Shown here: positions 32,468 to 42,942 of the stretch, piece after piece
Numbering within the stretch: position 1 is the first letter of the stretch
Layout: each line of letters starts with the position of its first letter
Source: Gemmatimonadales bacterium
GTDB lineage: Bacteria; Gemmatimonadota; Gemmatimonadetes; Gemmatimonadales; GWC2-71-9
Direction: 5' to 3'
Assembly (NCBI GenBank): GCA_019637315.1
Contig: JAHBVU010000015.1
Coordinates: 28,929 to 92,928, forward strand
Length of the DNA stretch: 64,000 nt
Program-made: the position numbers and the translations under genes
Notes under the pieces: generated by a model
What the model was told of the DNA's origin: nothing
Databases searched by the model: none
The model's input: the letters and a program-made list of their open reading frames with translations, nothing else

Positions 32468-33748
32468 ATGATCGCGCCCATGCTTCCCGTCGAGTTTGTC
32501 CTGGTAGCCTTCGAGGGCCCCGATCCCTACGCGCAGGCCGGAGGACTCGCCACCCGCCTCGCCGGCTTGACCGAGGTCCTCGTGGCCCGGCAGATCCAGA
32601 CCCACTTGATCTTCTTTGGTGACCCCGACTTGCCGGCGACCGAGACGCGGGCCGACGGGCTCCTGACACTCCATCGCTGGGGCCAATGGATCAGCAGGTA
32701 CCACCCGAGAGGCTGCTATGATGGGGAGGAGGGCAAGCTCCGCGACCTCGCCAGTGCGCTTCCTGACTACCTGATCGACCGGGTGATCGCTCCAGCTCGA
32801 GCACGGGTCACCGCGCCGATAGTACTTGCCGAGGAGTGGCAGACCGCGCCGTTCACCGTCGCCCTCGACCAGCGGCTCCGGCACCGGGGTATTCGTGCCG
32901 ATGCGGTGCTCTTGTGGAACGCCAACAACCCGTACGGATTCGATCGGATCGACTGGCCCGCGCTCGAGAGTTCTGCGACGATTATGACGGTCAGTCGCTA
33001 TATGAAGGCCATCTTGCGGGCCCGCGGCGTGGATTCGACCGTAGTCGCGAATGGGATCCCGGAGCGGCTGCTCGCCAAGGCGGTCGCCCCGCGCCCCAAC
33101 CCCTCGACGCGTCCGTTCTTCTTCAAGATGGCGCGCTGGGAACCGGAGAAAGGGTGGAATCAGGCACTGGACGCCATTGCCAACCTCAGGCGCCGGGGCC
33201 AACGGGTCCAGTTGATCGCCCGGAGCGGCGGTCCGGCGGGTCGGGGCACCGGCTTGGCCAGCGCGGCGACCGAGCGCGGCCTGGCGGTGGCGGAGGTGGA
33301 GGATCCGGATGTTGTTGCCGCCTCGGTCGTGGCGGGTGGCTTCGACGAGGTGGACGTGATCGACCTTCGCTTTCCGGTATCGGAAGACCTGGCCCGTCTC
33401 CTGTACGCTACCGCCGATGCGGTGCTCGCAAACTCGGTCTCGGAACCGTTTGGCCTTGTCGGGCTCGAAGCGATGGCCGCTGGTGGCGTCGTCTTCACCG
33501 GAGGAACCGGTGAGGATTACGCAGAAGCGGAACACAACGCAGTGGTGCTGGAAACTACCGACCCGGCCGAGCTGGTGGCGCGGGCGGAGCGACTCTGGGG
33601 CGACCCCGCAGCGGTCGCGCTCCTCCGCGATCGAGCCCGTTCCACGGCCCGATTGTTCACCTGGAATTCCGCGCTCGATCAGCTGCTGGCCCTCGCGGTG
33701 AGCCCGGGCCCTGCCGCCGGGCCAGGTCTTCCAGCCAGGCTCGCCTGA
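32468..33748 (+). CDS. GT-B fold glycosyltransferase, glycogen-synthase/GT4-like
   Basis: The 426-residue protein opens with EFVLVAFEGPDPYAQAGGLATRLAGL, the Gly-rich loop that holds the nucleotide sugar in starch/glycogen-synthase-like enzymes. The C-terminal domain has the donor-site pattern SEPFGLVGLEAMAAGG, with the two Glu of the E-x7-E motif. An Arg in PFFFKMARWEPEKG sits at the domain join. It transfers sugar from a nucleotide donor. It has no signal peptide and acts in the cytosol. There are no partners of a pathway nearby, so the acceptor is unknown. Confidence 0.87.
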   Translation: MIAPMLPVEFVLVAFEGPDPYAQAGGLATRLAGLTEVLVARQIQTHLIFFGDPDLPATETRADGLLTLHRWGQWISRYHPRGCYDGEEGKLRDLASALPDYLIDRVIAPARARVTAPIVLAEEWQTAPFTVALDQRLRHRGIRADAVLLWNANNPYGFDRIDWPALESSATIMTVSRYMKAILRARGVDSTVVANGIPERLLAKAVAPRPNPSTRPFFFKMARWEPEKGWNQALDAIANLRRRGQRVQLIARSGGPAGRGTGLASAATERGLAVAEVEDPDVVAASVVAGGFDEVDVIDLRFPVSEDLARLLYATADAVLANSVSEPFGLVGLEAMAAGGVVFTGGTGEDYAEAEHNAVVLETTDPAELVARAERLWGDPAAVALLRDRARSTARLFTWNSALDQLLALAVSPGPAAGPGLPARLA

Positions 33749-33893
33749 ACCCGGCCGCTCTTCCGGGGTATGCGCGGGATCCACCCCCATGACGCTCTGG
33801 GCGAGCGCCTGGGTCGTGTTAGTTTCGAAGTGCAGTTCCTCCTCGCAGGGTGCCACGAAGACCGGAAGCGCGCCTTTTCAGCGGAGTCCTCAT

Positions 33894-34385
33894 ATGAGAA
33901 GCAACCTGATCCTCGCAGCGTCCCTGGCGTTGGTGCTGGCTGCGCATGGGCAGCCCAGCCGTCAAGCGGCGCTCACCTTCAACCATCTGGCATTGTCCGT
34001 GACAAACCTCGAGCGGTCGGCTCAGTTCTACGAGCGCGTACTGCGCTTGCGCGAGATCTCTCGAGGAACGCGCGCTCCAGGCGTGCGGTGGTTCTCCCTC
34101 GGCGAGGGCAAGGAACTGCACCTGATCTCCGCCGAGTATTACCGAGGTGGCGTGGTCACCATCAATAAAGCCGTCCACTTGGGACTGGCGACCAGCCACT
34201 TCGACGGTATGCTCGAGCGCCTCGACGCCGAGCGCGTTCCCTATGGCAACTGGACCGGCACATCAAGGGTGGTCGAGACGCGAAGCGATGGAGTGCGACA
34301 GATATTTTTTCAGGATCCCGACGGATACTGGATCGAGATCAACAGCACCGGAGAACTGCGAGACGATCCCGGGCACCGGAAATGA
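33894..34385 (+). CDS. Secreted VOC (glyoxalase/bleomycin resistance) family protein
   Basis: The 163-residue protein has a signal peptide (MRSNLILAASLALVLAAHG) followed by one VOC domain: FNHLALSVTNLERSAQFYERVL, then LGLATSHFDGMLERL and IFFQDPDGYWIEIN. His in FNHLAL, Glu in LHLISAE and Glu in IEINS are the likely metal ligands. Most VOC proteins are cytosolic; export is unusual. The start at 33894 has GGAG upstream. Dimerisation would be needed for a full active site. It lies just before two gene remnants on the same strand. Confidence 0.84.
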   Translation: MRSNLILAASLALVLAAHGQPSRQAALTFNHLALSVTNLERSAQFYERVLRLREISRGTRAPGVRWFSLGEGKELHLISAEYYRGGVVTINKAVHLGLATSHFDGMLERLDAERVPYGNWTGTSRVVETRSDGVRQIFFQDPDGYWIEINSTGELRDDPGHRK

Positions 34386-34389
34386 CCGT

Positions 34390-34617
34390 ATCCAGGCGTT
34401 CGCGAATCAACCCTTCGGTTGGTCGGCTTCCGTGGCTGCCATCACGGCACCGACGCTCCTCATCCTTGCGGATGCCGACACGTTTCGCCCTGAACACCTG
34501 GTGGAGTTCTACAAGCTGCTGGGCGGCGGACAACGTGACGCAGGTCTCAACGGATCGCTGCGACCACGCCCATCGCCTCGCGATCATCCCGAAGACGACA
34601 GATGCCCTGGGGCGACT
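34390..34617 (+). pseudogene. Remnant of an alpha/beta hydrolase (C-terminal part, frameshifted)
   Basis: One frame reads FANQPFGWSASVAAI then APTLLILADADTFRPEHLVEF and LLGGGQRDAGLNGS, the pattern near the catalytic Asp of alpha/beta hydrolases. After about 34555 the match continues in another frame as AHRLAIIPKTTD, in place of the usual Pro-Gly-x-x-His stretch with the catalytic His. The N-terminal half with the nucleophile is missing. The piece is therefore non-functional: truncated, frameshifted and lacking His. It is immediately followed by another shortened gene. Confidence 0.65.
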
Positions 34618-34636
34618 GGAACGAAACAGGAGTCTG

Positions 34637-34900
34637 ATGCAGTCGTCCGAGCCACTGATGGCAACGCCCTTCGCCACGGCGCTCGATCTGGGCGGCACCT
34701 TTGTCTTTGCGCTGAGCGGCGCACTGGCCGGTGTCAGGCACGGCTTCGACCTGTTTGGTGTGCTGGTGCTGTCGTTCGCGACGGCGACATCAGGCGGGAT
34801 CATCTGCGATCTGCTGATCGGCGCCGGTCTGTGCTTCGGGCTCCGGCTCCTGGCGATCCGGCGCGGCTGGCAATTGCCGGCGGCGCGACGGCATGACTGA
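34637..34900 (+). pseudogene. UPF0126/TRIC-like membrane protein with internal deletion
   Basis: The frame (87 codons) starts with ATG after AGGAG and shows the first UPF0126 repeat, ALDLGGTFVFALSGALAGVRHGFDLFGVLVL, then GGIICDLLIGA. It then jumps to the last helix of that family (LCFGLRLLAIRRGWQLP). The full proteins have about 205 residues; about 115 in the middle are missing without a frame change. Part of the ion-channel repeat is gone, so it is probably inactive, though the frame is open and might still make a small membrane protein. Confidence 0.68.
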
Positions 34901-35016
34901 GCCTCGGCACCTGTGCGATCAGCGAACTGGCCGCGCCCCTAGTGCGGAACCACGGGTGATGGCCCCAGGGGGCGCGGAGCCTCGAGGTACCTGCTGAAGC
35001 CCTCGAGGGTTCGTTG

Positions 35017-36459
35017 TCAGTGCGCTTCCATGTTTACCCGCTGTCCGCCTGCAGCACGCACCTGCCGGACCTGCTCGACTGTCACCCGCGTCCCGTTGTT
35101 ACCCCACTGGCCGTATACATAGGTCAGCACGTTGGCCACATCCTCGTCGCTGAGGGCCAGCGCGGGCATCAAGCTGTTGTACTGCGCCCCATTGACCGTA
35201 ATGGGACCGGAGAGTCCGTGGATCACTACGCCGATGGCGCGGCTCGCATCAGCATTGAGGTAGTCGGAGGCGGCAAGCGGCGGGAATGCGCCCGTCAGCC
35301 CCGCACCATTGGGCTGGTGGCAAGCGGCACAGTTCTGCGCGTAGACCCGCTCACCCATCGCCATTTGCTCAGCAGGCGTCCGGGCAACTGGTGGCGCGGG
35401 CGCAGCCGCATCAGGCATCCGCTGCAGCGCCCCGCCTTCGGGTTGGTAGATGCCTTCGAACTGGCGACCGGAGAACACACTGCTGTCCGCTACCCCGCCC
35501 ACCACCAGTGAACCAATGGCGCCCTTGTTGAAGGCCCGGAAGATGGAGTGGTCCACGAGGATATAGTTGCCCGTGGTCTCGACCTTGAATTCGACGATTG
35601 CCGCGCCACCGGCGGGTATCAGCGTTGTCTGGACGTTCTCGTTGATGCTCCTGGTGCCACCTTCGGTGTAGACGCGATCAAAGATCTCGCCGATGACGTG
35701 GAACGAGGAGATGAGATTGGGCCCGCCGTTGCCGACGTAGAGCCGAACGACTTCGCCGACCTCCGCGGTCAGGGCGTTGTCACCCATCAACGCTCCGACC
35801 GAGCCGTTGAAGACGACGTACGCCGGATCCTCGTTGATGGCGCGCTGCATATCAAACGGCTGATGACCGGCAACCCCGAAGTTTCCGCGCGTGTAGAACT
35901 CCCCCTGCTGCACATAGTATTCCCGATCCACCGCCGGCAGACCGGCCTTGGGTTCGACAAGGATCAACCCGTACATGCCATTGGCGATGTGCATCCCGAC
36001 TGGCGCTGTCGCGCAGTGATAGACGTAGAGGCCGGGATTCAGCGCCGAGAACGTGAACATCGACTGCTGACCGGGAATCACCAGTGACGCCGATGCACCA
36101 CCGCCCGGGCCGGTCACGGCGTGGAGGTCGATGTTGTGAGGATTCTTGCTCGAAGGATGGTTGGCAAGATGGAACTCCACCACATCGCCCTCACGGACCC
36201 GGATGAATGATCCCGGCACCGTGCCGCCGAAGGTCCAGAAGGTGTACTCCACGCCGTCTGCGAGGCGTGATGTCTGTTCATGCGCTTCGAGGTTGACGAT
36301 GACTTTGGCAGGATGGCGCCGCGTGATGGGAGCCGGGACCATTGGCGGAGCGGTCAGCACGGCCGTCTCCTCGCCGCGGAGACGATCGTTCGAGCAGCCA
36401 AGACTGGAGCCGACCACGAGCAGCAGCAATGCCGCTCGGGCTCGTGAGACGAGTGCCAT
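35017..36459 (-). CDS. nirK: Copper nitrite reductase fused to cytochrome c (clade II NirK)
   Basis: NirK reduces nitrite to nitric oxide, a step of denitrification. The 480-residue protein has a lipoprotein signal ending SSLGC, so it is anchored outside the inner membrane. Cupredoxin domain 1 carries the ligands His108, Asp111 and His113 (PHNIDLHAV) and His148-Cys149 ... His157 ... Met162 ([16 protein letters not shown]), which supply type 1 copper and part of type 2 copper. Domain 2 has His in SSFHVIG and in LVDHSIF. Residues about 385-480 form a cytochrome c with NCAACHQ and a Met in NSLMPAL, which can hand electrons directly to the copper site. No other denitrification gene is in the window. 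No clear Fnr-type box was found upstream. Confidence 0.94.
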   Translation of the reverse strand: MALVSRARAALLLLVVGSSLGCSNDRLRGEETAVLTAPPMVPAPITRRHPAKVIVNLEAHEQTSRLADGVEYTFWTFGGTVPGSFIRVREGDVVEFHLANHPSSKNPHNIDLHAVTGPGGGASASLVIPGQQSMFTFSALNPGLYVYHCATAPVGMHIANGMYGLILVEPKAGLPAVDREYYVQQGEFYTRGNFGVAGHQPFDMQRAINEDPAYVVFNGSVGALMGDNALTAEVGEVVRLYVGNGGPNLISSFHVIGEIFDRVYTEGGTRSINENVQTTLIPAGGAAIVEFKVETTGNYILVDHSIFRAFNKGAIGSLVVGGVADSSVFSGRQFEGIYQPEGGALQRMPDAAAPAPPVARTPAEQMAMGERVYAQNCAACHQPNGAGLTGAFPPLAASDYLNADASRAIGVVIHGLSGPITVNGAQYNSLMPALALSDEDVANVLTYVYGQWGNNGTRVTVEQVRQVRAAGGQRVNMEAH

Positions 36460-36674
36460 GACGAGGCGTCCTTGATTTGGGATACTTCGCAACGTATCGC
36501 GAGTGATGAGACCGAGCAAGACACTTGAGTAAGGACCGCAATCGGGGCAAGTCGGATCTGTGATGCGTGAAACCTTCCGGGCGCGAGTCGTCCAGGTCGG
36601 GCGGATCGGGATTCAGAAATCAGGCTGGCGACGCGTGACTCGGTGAGTCGGCGGAGCTCATTGAAGCCGCCCGG

Positions 36675-38324
36675 CTACCGCCTGGCGCGAAACTCGTCGC
36701 GCAACGCCTGCAGCGCAGCACTGTCCCACCCCTCGGGGTCGGAAACGGCAACCCACGCATCGAGGTAATGCTCCGGTGCGTAGACGTGACCGAACCCCAT
36801 CGGGGCTTTGTCCGCGGCCACGATGTCGACCGCCAACTGCAGCATGGTTACGACCGGATACCAGCGCAGTGCCGGCGAGACATCGGGCCCACGCGGAGCC
36901 TCCATCCATGCCGGCTGCCGGAAGGCTGCCCGCGTCTCGTAGAAGGTTATCGCGTCGCTCGCGTACTGGAGGTAGACGATGCGCATCGGACCCCATTGCG
37001 CATCAGGCAGGTCGAGCGCGTTCGTCTGGTTCGTGAAACGGACGACCGACCCGTCACGAAACCGGGGTAGCCAGGCCGGCGACGACGGCTCGCGCTGGTC
37101 AGTGAGCGTGCGCCACATCACGCTGCGGAACGGCGGGCCGCTCCAGAGCGCACCGTTCAACGGATCAGCGATGACGTCGTAGATATCGGCCGCCAGGGCC
37201 GAGTTGAGCGCACCAAGGCTCAGGCCATGCAAGTACAGTTTCGGCCGCTGGTCGCGCGGGAGACTGGTCCAGCGCCCGTAGATGGCAGCGAAGGTCGCCC
37301 GCGCGGTCTCGGCGCCGTACTCCCCTTCCGCCATCAGCGACAGCCAGCTCGGCAGGTAGGAGTACTGGAGCGCCACGGTCGCGACGTCACCACGATGGAG
37401 GAGTTCCAGGGTCTCGATGGCGTTCGGGTCGATCCAACCGGTGCCGGTCGGTGTGACCAGGACGAGGACCGAGCGGTCCCAGGCACCCACCCGGTCCAGC
37501 TCGGCCATCGCGAGGTCGACGCGGGACTGAATGGTTTCGCCGGAGTTGAGGCCAACATAGATCCGAAGCGGTGCCTGTGCGGTGCTGCCAAAGCGGGCCT
37601 GCAGGCTCTCGAGAGTCGGCCCGGCCGCGATGAACTCGCGGCCTCGGCGGCCAAGGTCCTCCCAGGCAATCAGCGAGGCGCCGCTGCCAGTCCTCCAGGG
37701 CTCGACCGGCGCTGCGGTCTCTGCCTCGATCCGTGCGTCAATGCCCTGGAAGGAGGCATCGAAGCTTCGCAGCAACTGGCTGAACAGCACGCCATTGATG
37801 ATGGTCCAGAAGACGAAAATCGCGGCCACCACGCCGGCCAGTGCCGCAACGCGCCGCGGAATGAAGCGGCCAAACTTGCGCGCAAAGAAGCGCCAGGTCA
37901 TCTGAAACAGGCGGGCCACGCCGAGGAGCGCCCCGAAAACGAGCAGGGCGACGCCGCCGACGCGAAACGGGTGGGCACTGTCGACCGGCGCCAGACCCAT
38001 CAGCGCCCGCAAGGAGTTCTGCCACGCGGCGGCATGCCAGAGGGCGGCCAGCATCACGCCGAGGCAAACGGTACCGGCCACGATCACGGCGACGGTGTGC
38101 CAGCGTTCCCCGAACCGCGGCAGTTCCAGCCAGCGCCAGAGCCGTCGGCCGTAGGCGCCGATGCCGTAGCCGATGGCAAGGGAGAAGCCCGAGAGGATGC
38201 CCTGCATGGCCCAGGTTCGCGGCAGCAGCCCGGGGCCCAGCGACGCGGCAAAGAACAGCGTACCAAGCAACAGCCCGGTGACACACAGGGCGGCGGTAAA
38301 GCGGGATTCAGTCCGGGCAGTCAT
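36675..38324 (-). CDS. Membrane alpha/beta-hydrolase (Abhydrolase_9 / DUF2319 type)
   Basis: The 549-residue protein has about five membrane helices in residues 1-195 (GLLLGTLFFAASLGPGLLPR, then further ones) and a cytosolic or periplasmic hydrolase domain at about 260-545. The nucleophile elbow is HGLSLGALNS, and a late His in GFGHVYAPEHY may complete the triad. The pattern NAIETLELLHRGDVATVALQYSYLPSWLSL is typical of this family, found in actinobacteria and proteobacteria and of unknown substrate. ATG at 38324 opens a cleaner N-terminus than the one at 38381. It is divergent from the small secreted protein gene at 38450. Confidence 0.87.
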   Translation of the reverse strand: MTARTESRFTAALCVTGLLLGTLFFAASLGPGLLPRTWAMQGILSGFSLAIGYGIGAYGRRLWRWLELPRFGERWHTVAVIVAGTVCLGVMLAALWHAAAWQNSLRALMGLAPVDSAHPFRVGGVALLVFGALLGVARLFQMTWRFFARKFGRFIPRRVAALAGVVAAIFVFWTIINGVLFSQLLRSFDASFQGIDARIEAETAAPVEPWRTGSGASLIAWEDLGRRGREFIAAGPTLESLQARFGSTAQAPLRIYVGLNSGETIQSRVDLAMAELDRVGAWDRSVLVLVTPTGTGWIDPNAIETLELLHRGDVATVALQYSYLPSWLSLMAEGEYGAETARATFAAIYGRWTSLPRDQRPKLYLHGLSLGALNSALAADIYDVIADPLNGALWSGPPFRSVMWRTLTDQREPSSPAWLPRFRDGSVVRFTNQTNALDLPDAQWGPMRIVYLQYASDAITFYETRAAFRQPAWMEAPRGPDVSPALRWYPVVTMLQLAVDIVAADKAPMGFGHVYAPEHYLDAWVAVSDPEGWDSAALQALRDEFRARR

Positions 38325-38449
38325 CACGACCAGGGACGATAGCTCCCTTGCCCCGGGCGGGAAAGCTCCCCCGGAGTGCACCGTGGTGCGAGAATCGGCG
38401 CCGTGATAGCTTCAACGTCAAGACCTGTCCCTGACTAACGGAGGATCCG

Positions 38450-39043
38450 GTGAGCAGCTTTCCCCTTCGCGCCGCCATCATTACCGCGCTCGCGGCCCTT
38501 CCGGGCTCAGCTCGGGCCCAGGGCGAGGCCGCCATTCCCCCCGCCGCCGAGCAAATCGCCGCAGCCGTGCTGGCCATGCCTGTGGAGATGCGGGCCACCG
38601 CCAAGGTGATGGGCTACGATCGAGCGGGCCGGTTCGTCGTCCTGCGTGAGGGTAAGGGCATGATCTGCCTGGCCCAGTACCCGAAAGAGCAGCGCTTTCA
38701 CGTCTCGTGCTACCACGAGTCGCTGGAGCCGTTCATGGCACGCGGGCGCGAACTCCGGGCAGCCGGCACACCTGCAGATCAGATCGATACGGTCCGTTAC
38801 GCGGAAGCGCGGAGCGGCAAACTCAAGCTGCCGTCCGGACCAGCGGCGCTCTGGCAGCTCTTCGGCGGCAGCTTCGACCCCAAGGCGGGGGAGGTCAGCG
38901 GGGCGCGAAAGCTGTACGTGGTGTACATCCCGTATGCCACGGGCGCGTCCACTGGCCTGCCGGAGCGCCCCCACGGCAACGAGCCCTGGCTGATGTCGCC
39001 GGGCACGCCGAAGGCGCACATCATGTTCACGCCGACCATGTGA
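38450..39043 (+). CDS. Secreted protein of unknown function
   Basis: The 197-residue protein has a GTG start with GGAGGA upstream, and a signal peptide ending SARAQ. The mature part contains the conserved-looking patterns KVMGYDRAGRFVVLREGKGMICL, FHVSCYHESLEPFMARG and HGNEPWLMSPGTPKAHIMF. Two Cys (CL and CY) may pair. No catalytic motif is clear; the Arg/Glu-rich middle suggests a helical bundle. I do not recognise a named family. It is convergent with a four-gene membrane operon. Confidence 0.72.
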   Translation: MSSFPLRAAIITALAALPGSARAQGEAAIPPAAEQIAAAVLAMPVEMRATAKVMGYDRAGRFVVLREGKGMICLAQYPKEQRFHVSCYHESLEPFMARGRELRAAGTPADQIDTVRYAEARSGKLKLPSGPAALWQLFGGSFDPKAGEVSGARKLYVVYIPYATGASTGLPERPHGNEPWLMSPGTPKAHIMFTPTM

Positions 39044-39087
39044 GCTCACCCTGAAGGCTCGGCGCAGATCCGGACGGACCCTGCGCA

Positions 39088-39771
39088 CTAGAACCCGCGC
39101 CGCTGGCTGCGCCACGGTGCGGGTCGACCCTCCCGAAACTCCTCCACGCTCGGACCACCCAGCTGCGCCAGGCGCCAGGTACCGTACAGGTAGCTGAGGA
39201 TCAGCAGCAGGATGATGGCGGGCCAGCCGAGCAAGGTGTTGATCAGCGCAATCCGGCTGATACTGCTGCTCTGCAGGAGTACGATCTGCCCTGCCAAGCG
39301 CAAGCCGAAGAACAGCGCCCAGGCCACCGTGACTTCGGTGTACGCAGGCCGGACACGATCGTGCCAGTACCACTCGAGCGGCCAGCGGCGCGCGAAGTGA
39401 CTCGTCCATGCCACCATCGGCTTGCGGATCAGCAGGCTGACGAGCGCAAGCGCAACGGTCACCCCGCCATTGACGATGCCGGGCAGGAAGAATCCTTCCG
39501 AGCGTCCGACGACGAGTACCAGGCCGATGGCGAGCCCGACGCTGCCCATCCCGCCCAAGGCGTAGACCAGCGACTGTCCCCGGCGGAGCCGAACGGCGGC
39601 GATCAGGAGGGAGAGGCCCAGCGCACCAATCATCGCGGCATTGAAGCCCGCGAGTCCGTTGAGAACCAGAAAGAGCAGCGGCGGCAGCAGGATATCCAGC
39701 AGACCTACCGCGCCGAATACGCCGCGCAACTCCTCCAGCAGTTCGCGGCCCCGCCCCGCGCCGTCAGGCAT
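39088..39771 (-). CDS. DUF3159 family membrane protein
   Basis: The 227-residue protein has about six membrane helices and the DUF3159 layout: FGAVGLLDILLPPLLFLVLNGLAG near the N-terminus and KPMVAWTSHFARRWPLEWYWHD in the middle, a conserved amphipathic segment. Its start at 39771 overlaps the end of the DUF1475-like gene by eight bases. An upstream in-frame ATG at 39846 would add a Ser/Gly-rich tail lying inside that gene. It is the last gene of a membrane operon. No function is known for the family. Confidence 0.82.
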   Translation of the reverse strand: MPDGAGRGRELLEELRGVFGAVGLLDILLPPLLFLVLNGLAGFNAAMIGALGLSLLIAAVRLRRGQSLVYALGGMGSVGLAIGLVLVVGRSEGFFLPGIVNGGVTVALALVSLLIRKPMVAWTSHFARRWPLEWYWHDRVRPAYTEVTVAWALFFGLRLAGQIVLLQSSSISRIALINTLLGWPAIILLLILSYLYGTWRLAQLGGPSVEEFREGRPAPWRSQRRGF

Positions 39772-40090
39772 GCTTCCCGAGCCAGAACCTGCGCCAGTCG
39801 CCGTTGCTGGCTCCGAGCGCCAGGAAGGCGTAGAGCGCGCCGGCAAAGAAGCCCAGGAGCATCATGGCAATGGTCCACGCGACGGCCGCTGGCACCGACG
39901 CCTCACGATAGATGATCCACATCGAGAAGAGCACGAACCCGGTGTACAGGTCGACCAGCGAGACGATGCCCCAGGGCATCGCGGCCAGCTGACGGCCTTC
40001 GCCGAAGAAGTCGCCGTTGATGAAGCCGTTGGCAATCGCGGCGCCCATCACGATCACACCGAGCAGAGACACGAGCCTGGCCAGCTTCAT
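39764..40090 (-). CDS. DUF1475-like small membrane protein
   Basis: The 108-residue protein has three membrane helices (LVSLLGVIVMGAAIANGF, then PWGIVSLVDLYTGFVLFSMW and AVAWTIAMMLLGFFAGALY). The pattern DLYTGFVLFSMWI with YREAS is characteristic of the DUF1475 group. ATG at 40090 has GAGGTG six bases upstream. It follows the DUF1295 gene by 10 bases and overlaps the DUF3159 gene. It is co-transcribed, but its role is unknown. Confidence 0.8.
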   Translation of the reverse strand: MKLARLVSLLGVIVMGAAIANGFINGDFFGEGRQLAAMPWGIVSLVDLYTGFVLFSMWIIYREASVPAAVAWTIAMMLLGFFAGALYAFLALGASNGDWRRFWLGKHA

Positions 40091-40100
40091 ACGTTGCACC

Positions 40101-40945
40101 TCACCACAACCGGGGAATCAGTAGGGGTGTCCGCTCCTTGTACGCTTGATAGTCCGCCTGTCCGCCCCATTTGGCCTCCGCCTTCCGCGCCAGGAGTGGA
40201 ATACCACTGATGCGAGTGAGCAGGACGGCGACAAAGACCGGAGAGATCAGCGCAATCCGCTGCCAGCCGTGCAGAACCGGGAGCGCAATGACTGCCACGC
40301 CGATCCACAGCACGATCTCGCCGAAGTAGTTGGGGTGCCGAGAACGAGACCAGAGACCCGTCGAGATGAACCTGCCCTTGTTCCTCGGGTCGCTGTTGAA
40401 ACGGCTCTTCTGCGCATCGGCGACGGCTTCGAATCCAAAACCGAGCAGCCAGATCAGCGTACCAACCAGTGCGAAACCGTCCAGGTCCTTCCGGTAGGTG
40501 GACGTGATGGCGACCAGCGCGGCGGCCGCCGTGAAAGTGACCCAGAGGCCCTGCATGGTCCAGACATTCAGGAAGCGGACGAACGAGGGCTTGAGGTCGT
40601 CGAAGCGGTCGTCTTTCCCTGCCCGGTGGATTCGGCTGAACAGGAAGCTGCCGAGCCGGATGGCCCAGACCGCGACCAGCGCTGCCAGCAACAAGGACCG
40701 CCCGTCGAGCGCAGCATTCTGCCGGCTGGCCCAGAGCGAGATTCCGACCACTGTCAGGTAGGTCAGACTGCCCGTCAGGTCGAAGAACTTTTCCGTCTGG
40801 AAGCGGTAGGACGGAATGAAGACGAGCCACTGGATCAGAAACGCCGCAGCGACCGCGATGGCGAAAGCTGGAACGCCGCCCACGGTCACGCCGCCCTGAC
40901 TTCCTGCCCAGGCGACGAGAGCGCCGATCAGAGCTGCGAGAAGCG

Positions 40946-40949
<4 letters not shown>
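40101..40949 (-). CDS. DUF1295 family (steroid-5-alpha-reductase-like) membrane protein
   Basis: The 282-residue protein has about six to seven membrane helices. The C-terminal end carries the conserved patterns LWSRSRHPNYFGEIVLWIG and WGGQADYQAYKERTPLLIP, which mark the DUF1295/ICMT-like fold that binds NADPH or SAM and acts on lipid-like substrates. The start is GTG, overlapping the stop of the YfcC-like carrier (GTGA). The proteins downstream are small membrane proteins. The reaction is not known; lipid or isoprenoid reduction is the most likely guess. Confidence 0.87.
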
Positions 40950-42352
<1,403 letters not shown>

Positions 42353-42514
42353 CCGGGAACGTACGCTGGGAATCGTGAGCGCGGCAAGACGGTGGCACGC
42401 GGCGAGGGGGCGGGCGGAATTACGAGCAGTCCGGTCCCGCTTGCCGGGGTGGAGCCGGGGTTCCTAAGCTTGAGCGTGCCACCCCAGGCACCCCACGAAC
42501 CGGAGCATCGTGCT

Positions 42515-42919
42515 ATGCGCAGTCAGCTCGCTATTGCAGGCCTCCTTTTCTTGACCACGGGCGCTCTCGCCGCTCAGCAGGCAAACCCTCCGAGCGAGGG
42601 CCAGCAGATCTTCCAGACGGTCTGCGCGATGTGTCACTCGGTCGCGCCGCCGGCCAAGCTCGCGCCGCCGATTTCGCACGCGGCCGCGTACTACATGCGG
42701 CGCTTCCCCGACCCGGTGCCCGCGCTGCTGGCGTATCTCAAGGAGCCTGCTGCGGATCGCTCGGCCATGCCGCCGCACGTGATCGAGCGGTTCGGGATCA
42801 TGCCGCCGCAATCGCACCTCAGCGATGCGCAGCTGACTGCAGTGGCACGGTATATCCTGACGCTCGCCGATACGGTACACGTGCGAGCGCGGCCGGGACA
42901 CCACTCACACCAGCGGTAG
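42515..42919 (+). CDS. Secreted c-type cytochrome
   Basis: The 134-residue protein has a signal peptide (MRSQLAIAGLLFLTTGALAAQQ) and one haem-binding motif CAMCH at about residue 40, followed by HSVAPPAKLAPPISHAAAYY. A Met in the later part (MPPHVIERFG or IMPPQSHL) would be the second haem ligand. It carries electrons in the periplasm, for example to a terminal oxidase or reductase. The start at 42515 has GGAG nine bases upstream. It is convergent with the serine hydrolase at the end of the SusCD operon and is not close to nirK. Confidence 0.88.
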   Translation: MRSQLAIAGLLFLTTGALAAQQANPPSEGQQIFQTVCAMCHSVAPPAKLAPPISHAAAYYMRRFPDPVPALLAYLKEPAADRSAMPPHVIERFGIMPPQSHLSDAQLTAVARYILTLADTVHVRARPGHHSHQR

Positions 42920-42942
42920 TTCCGGTTTGGGGCGGCCCTGCG

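Noticed and set aside
36460..36674. Fnr/Nnr box upstream of nirK
   Set aside because: TTG- and ATCAA-like pieces are present, but not with the right spacing and symmetry.
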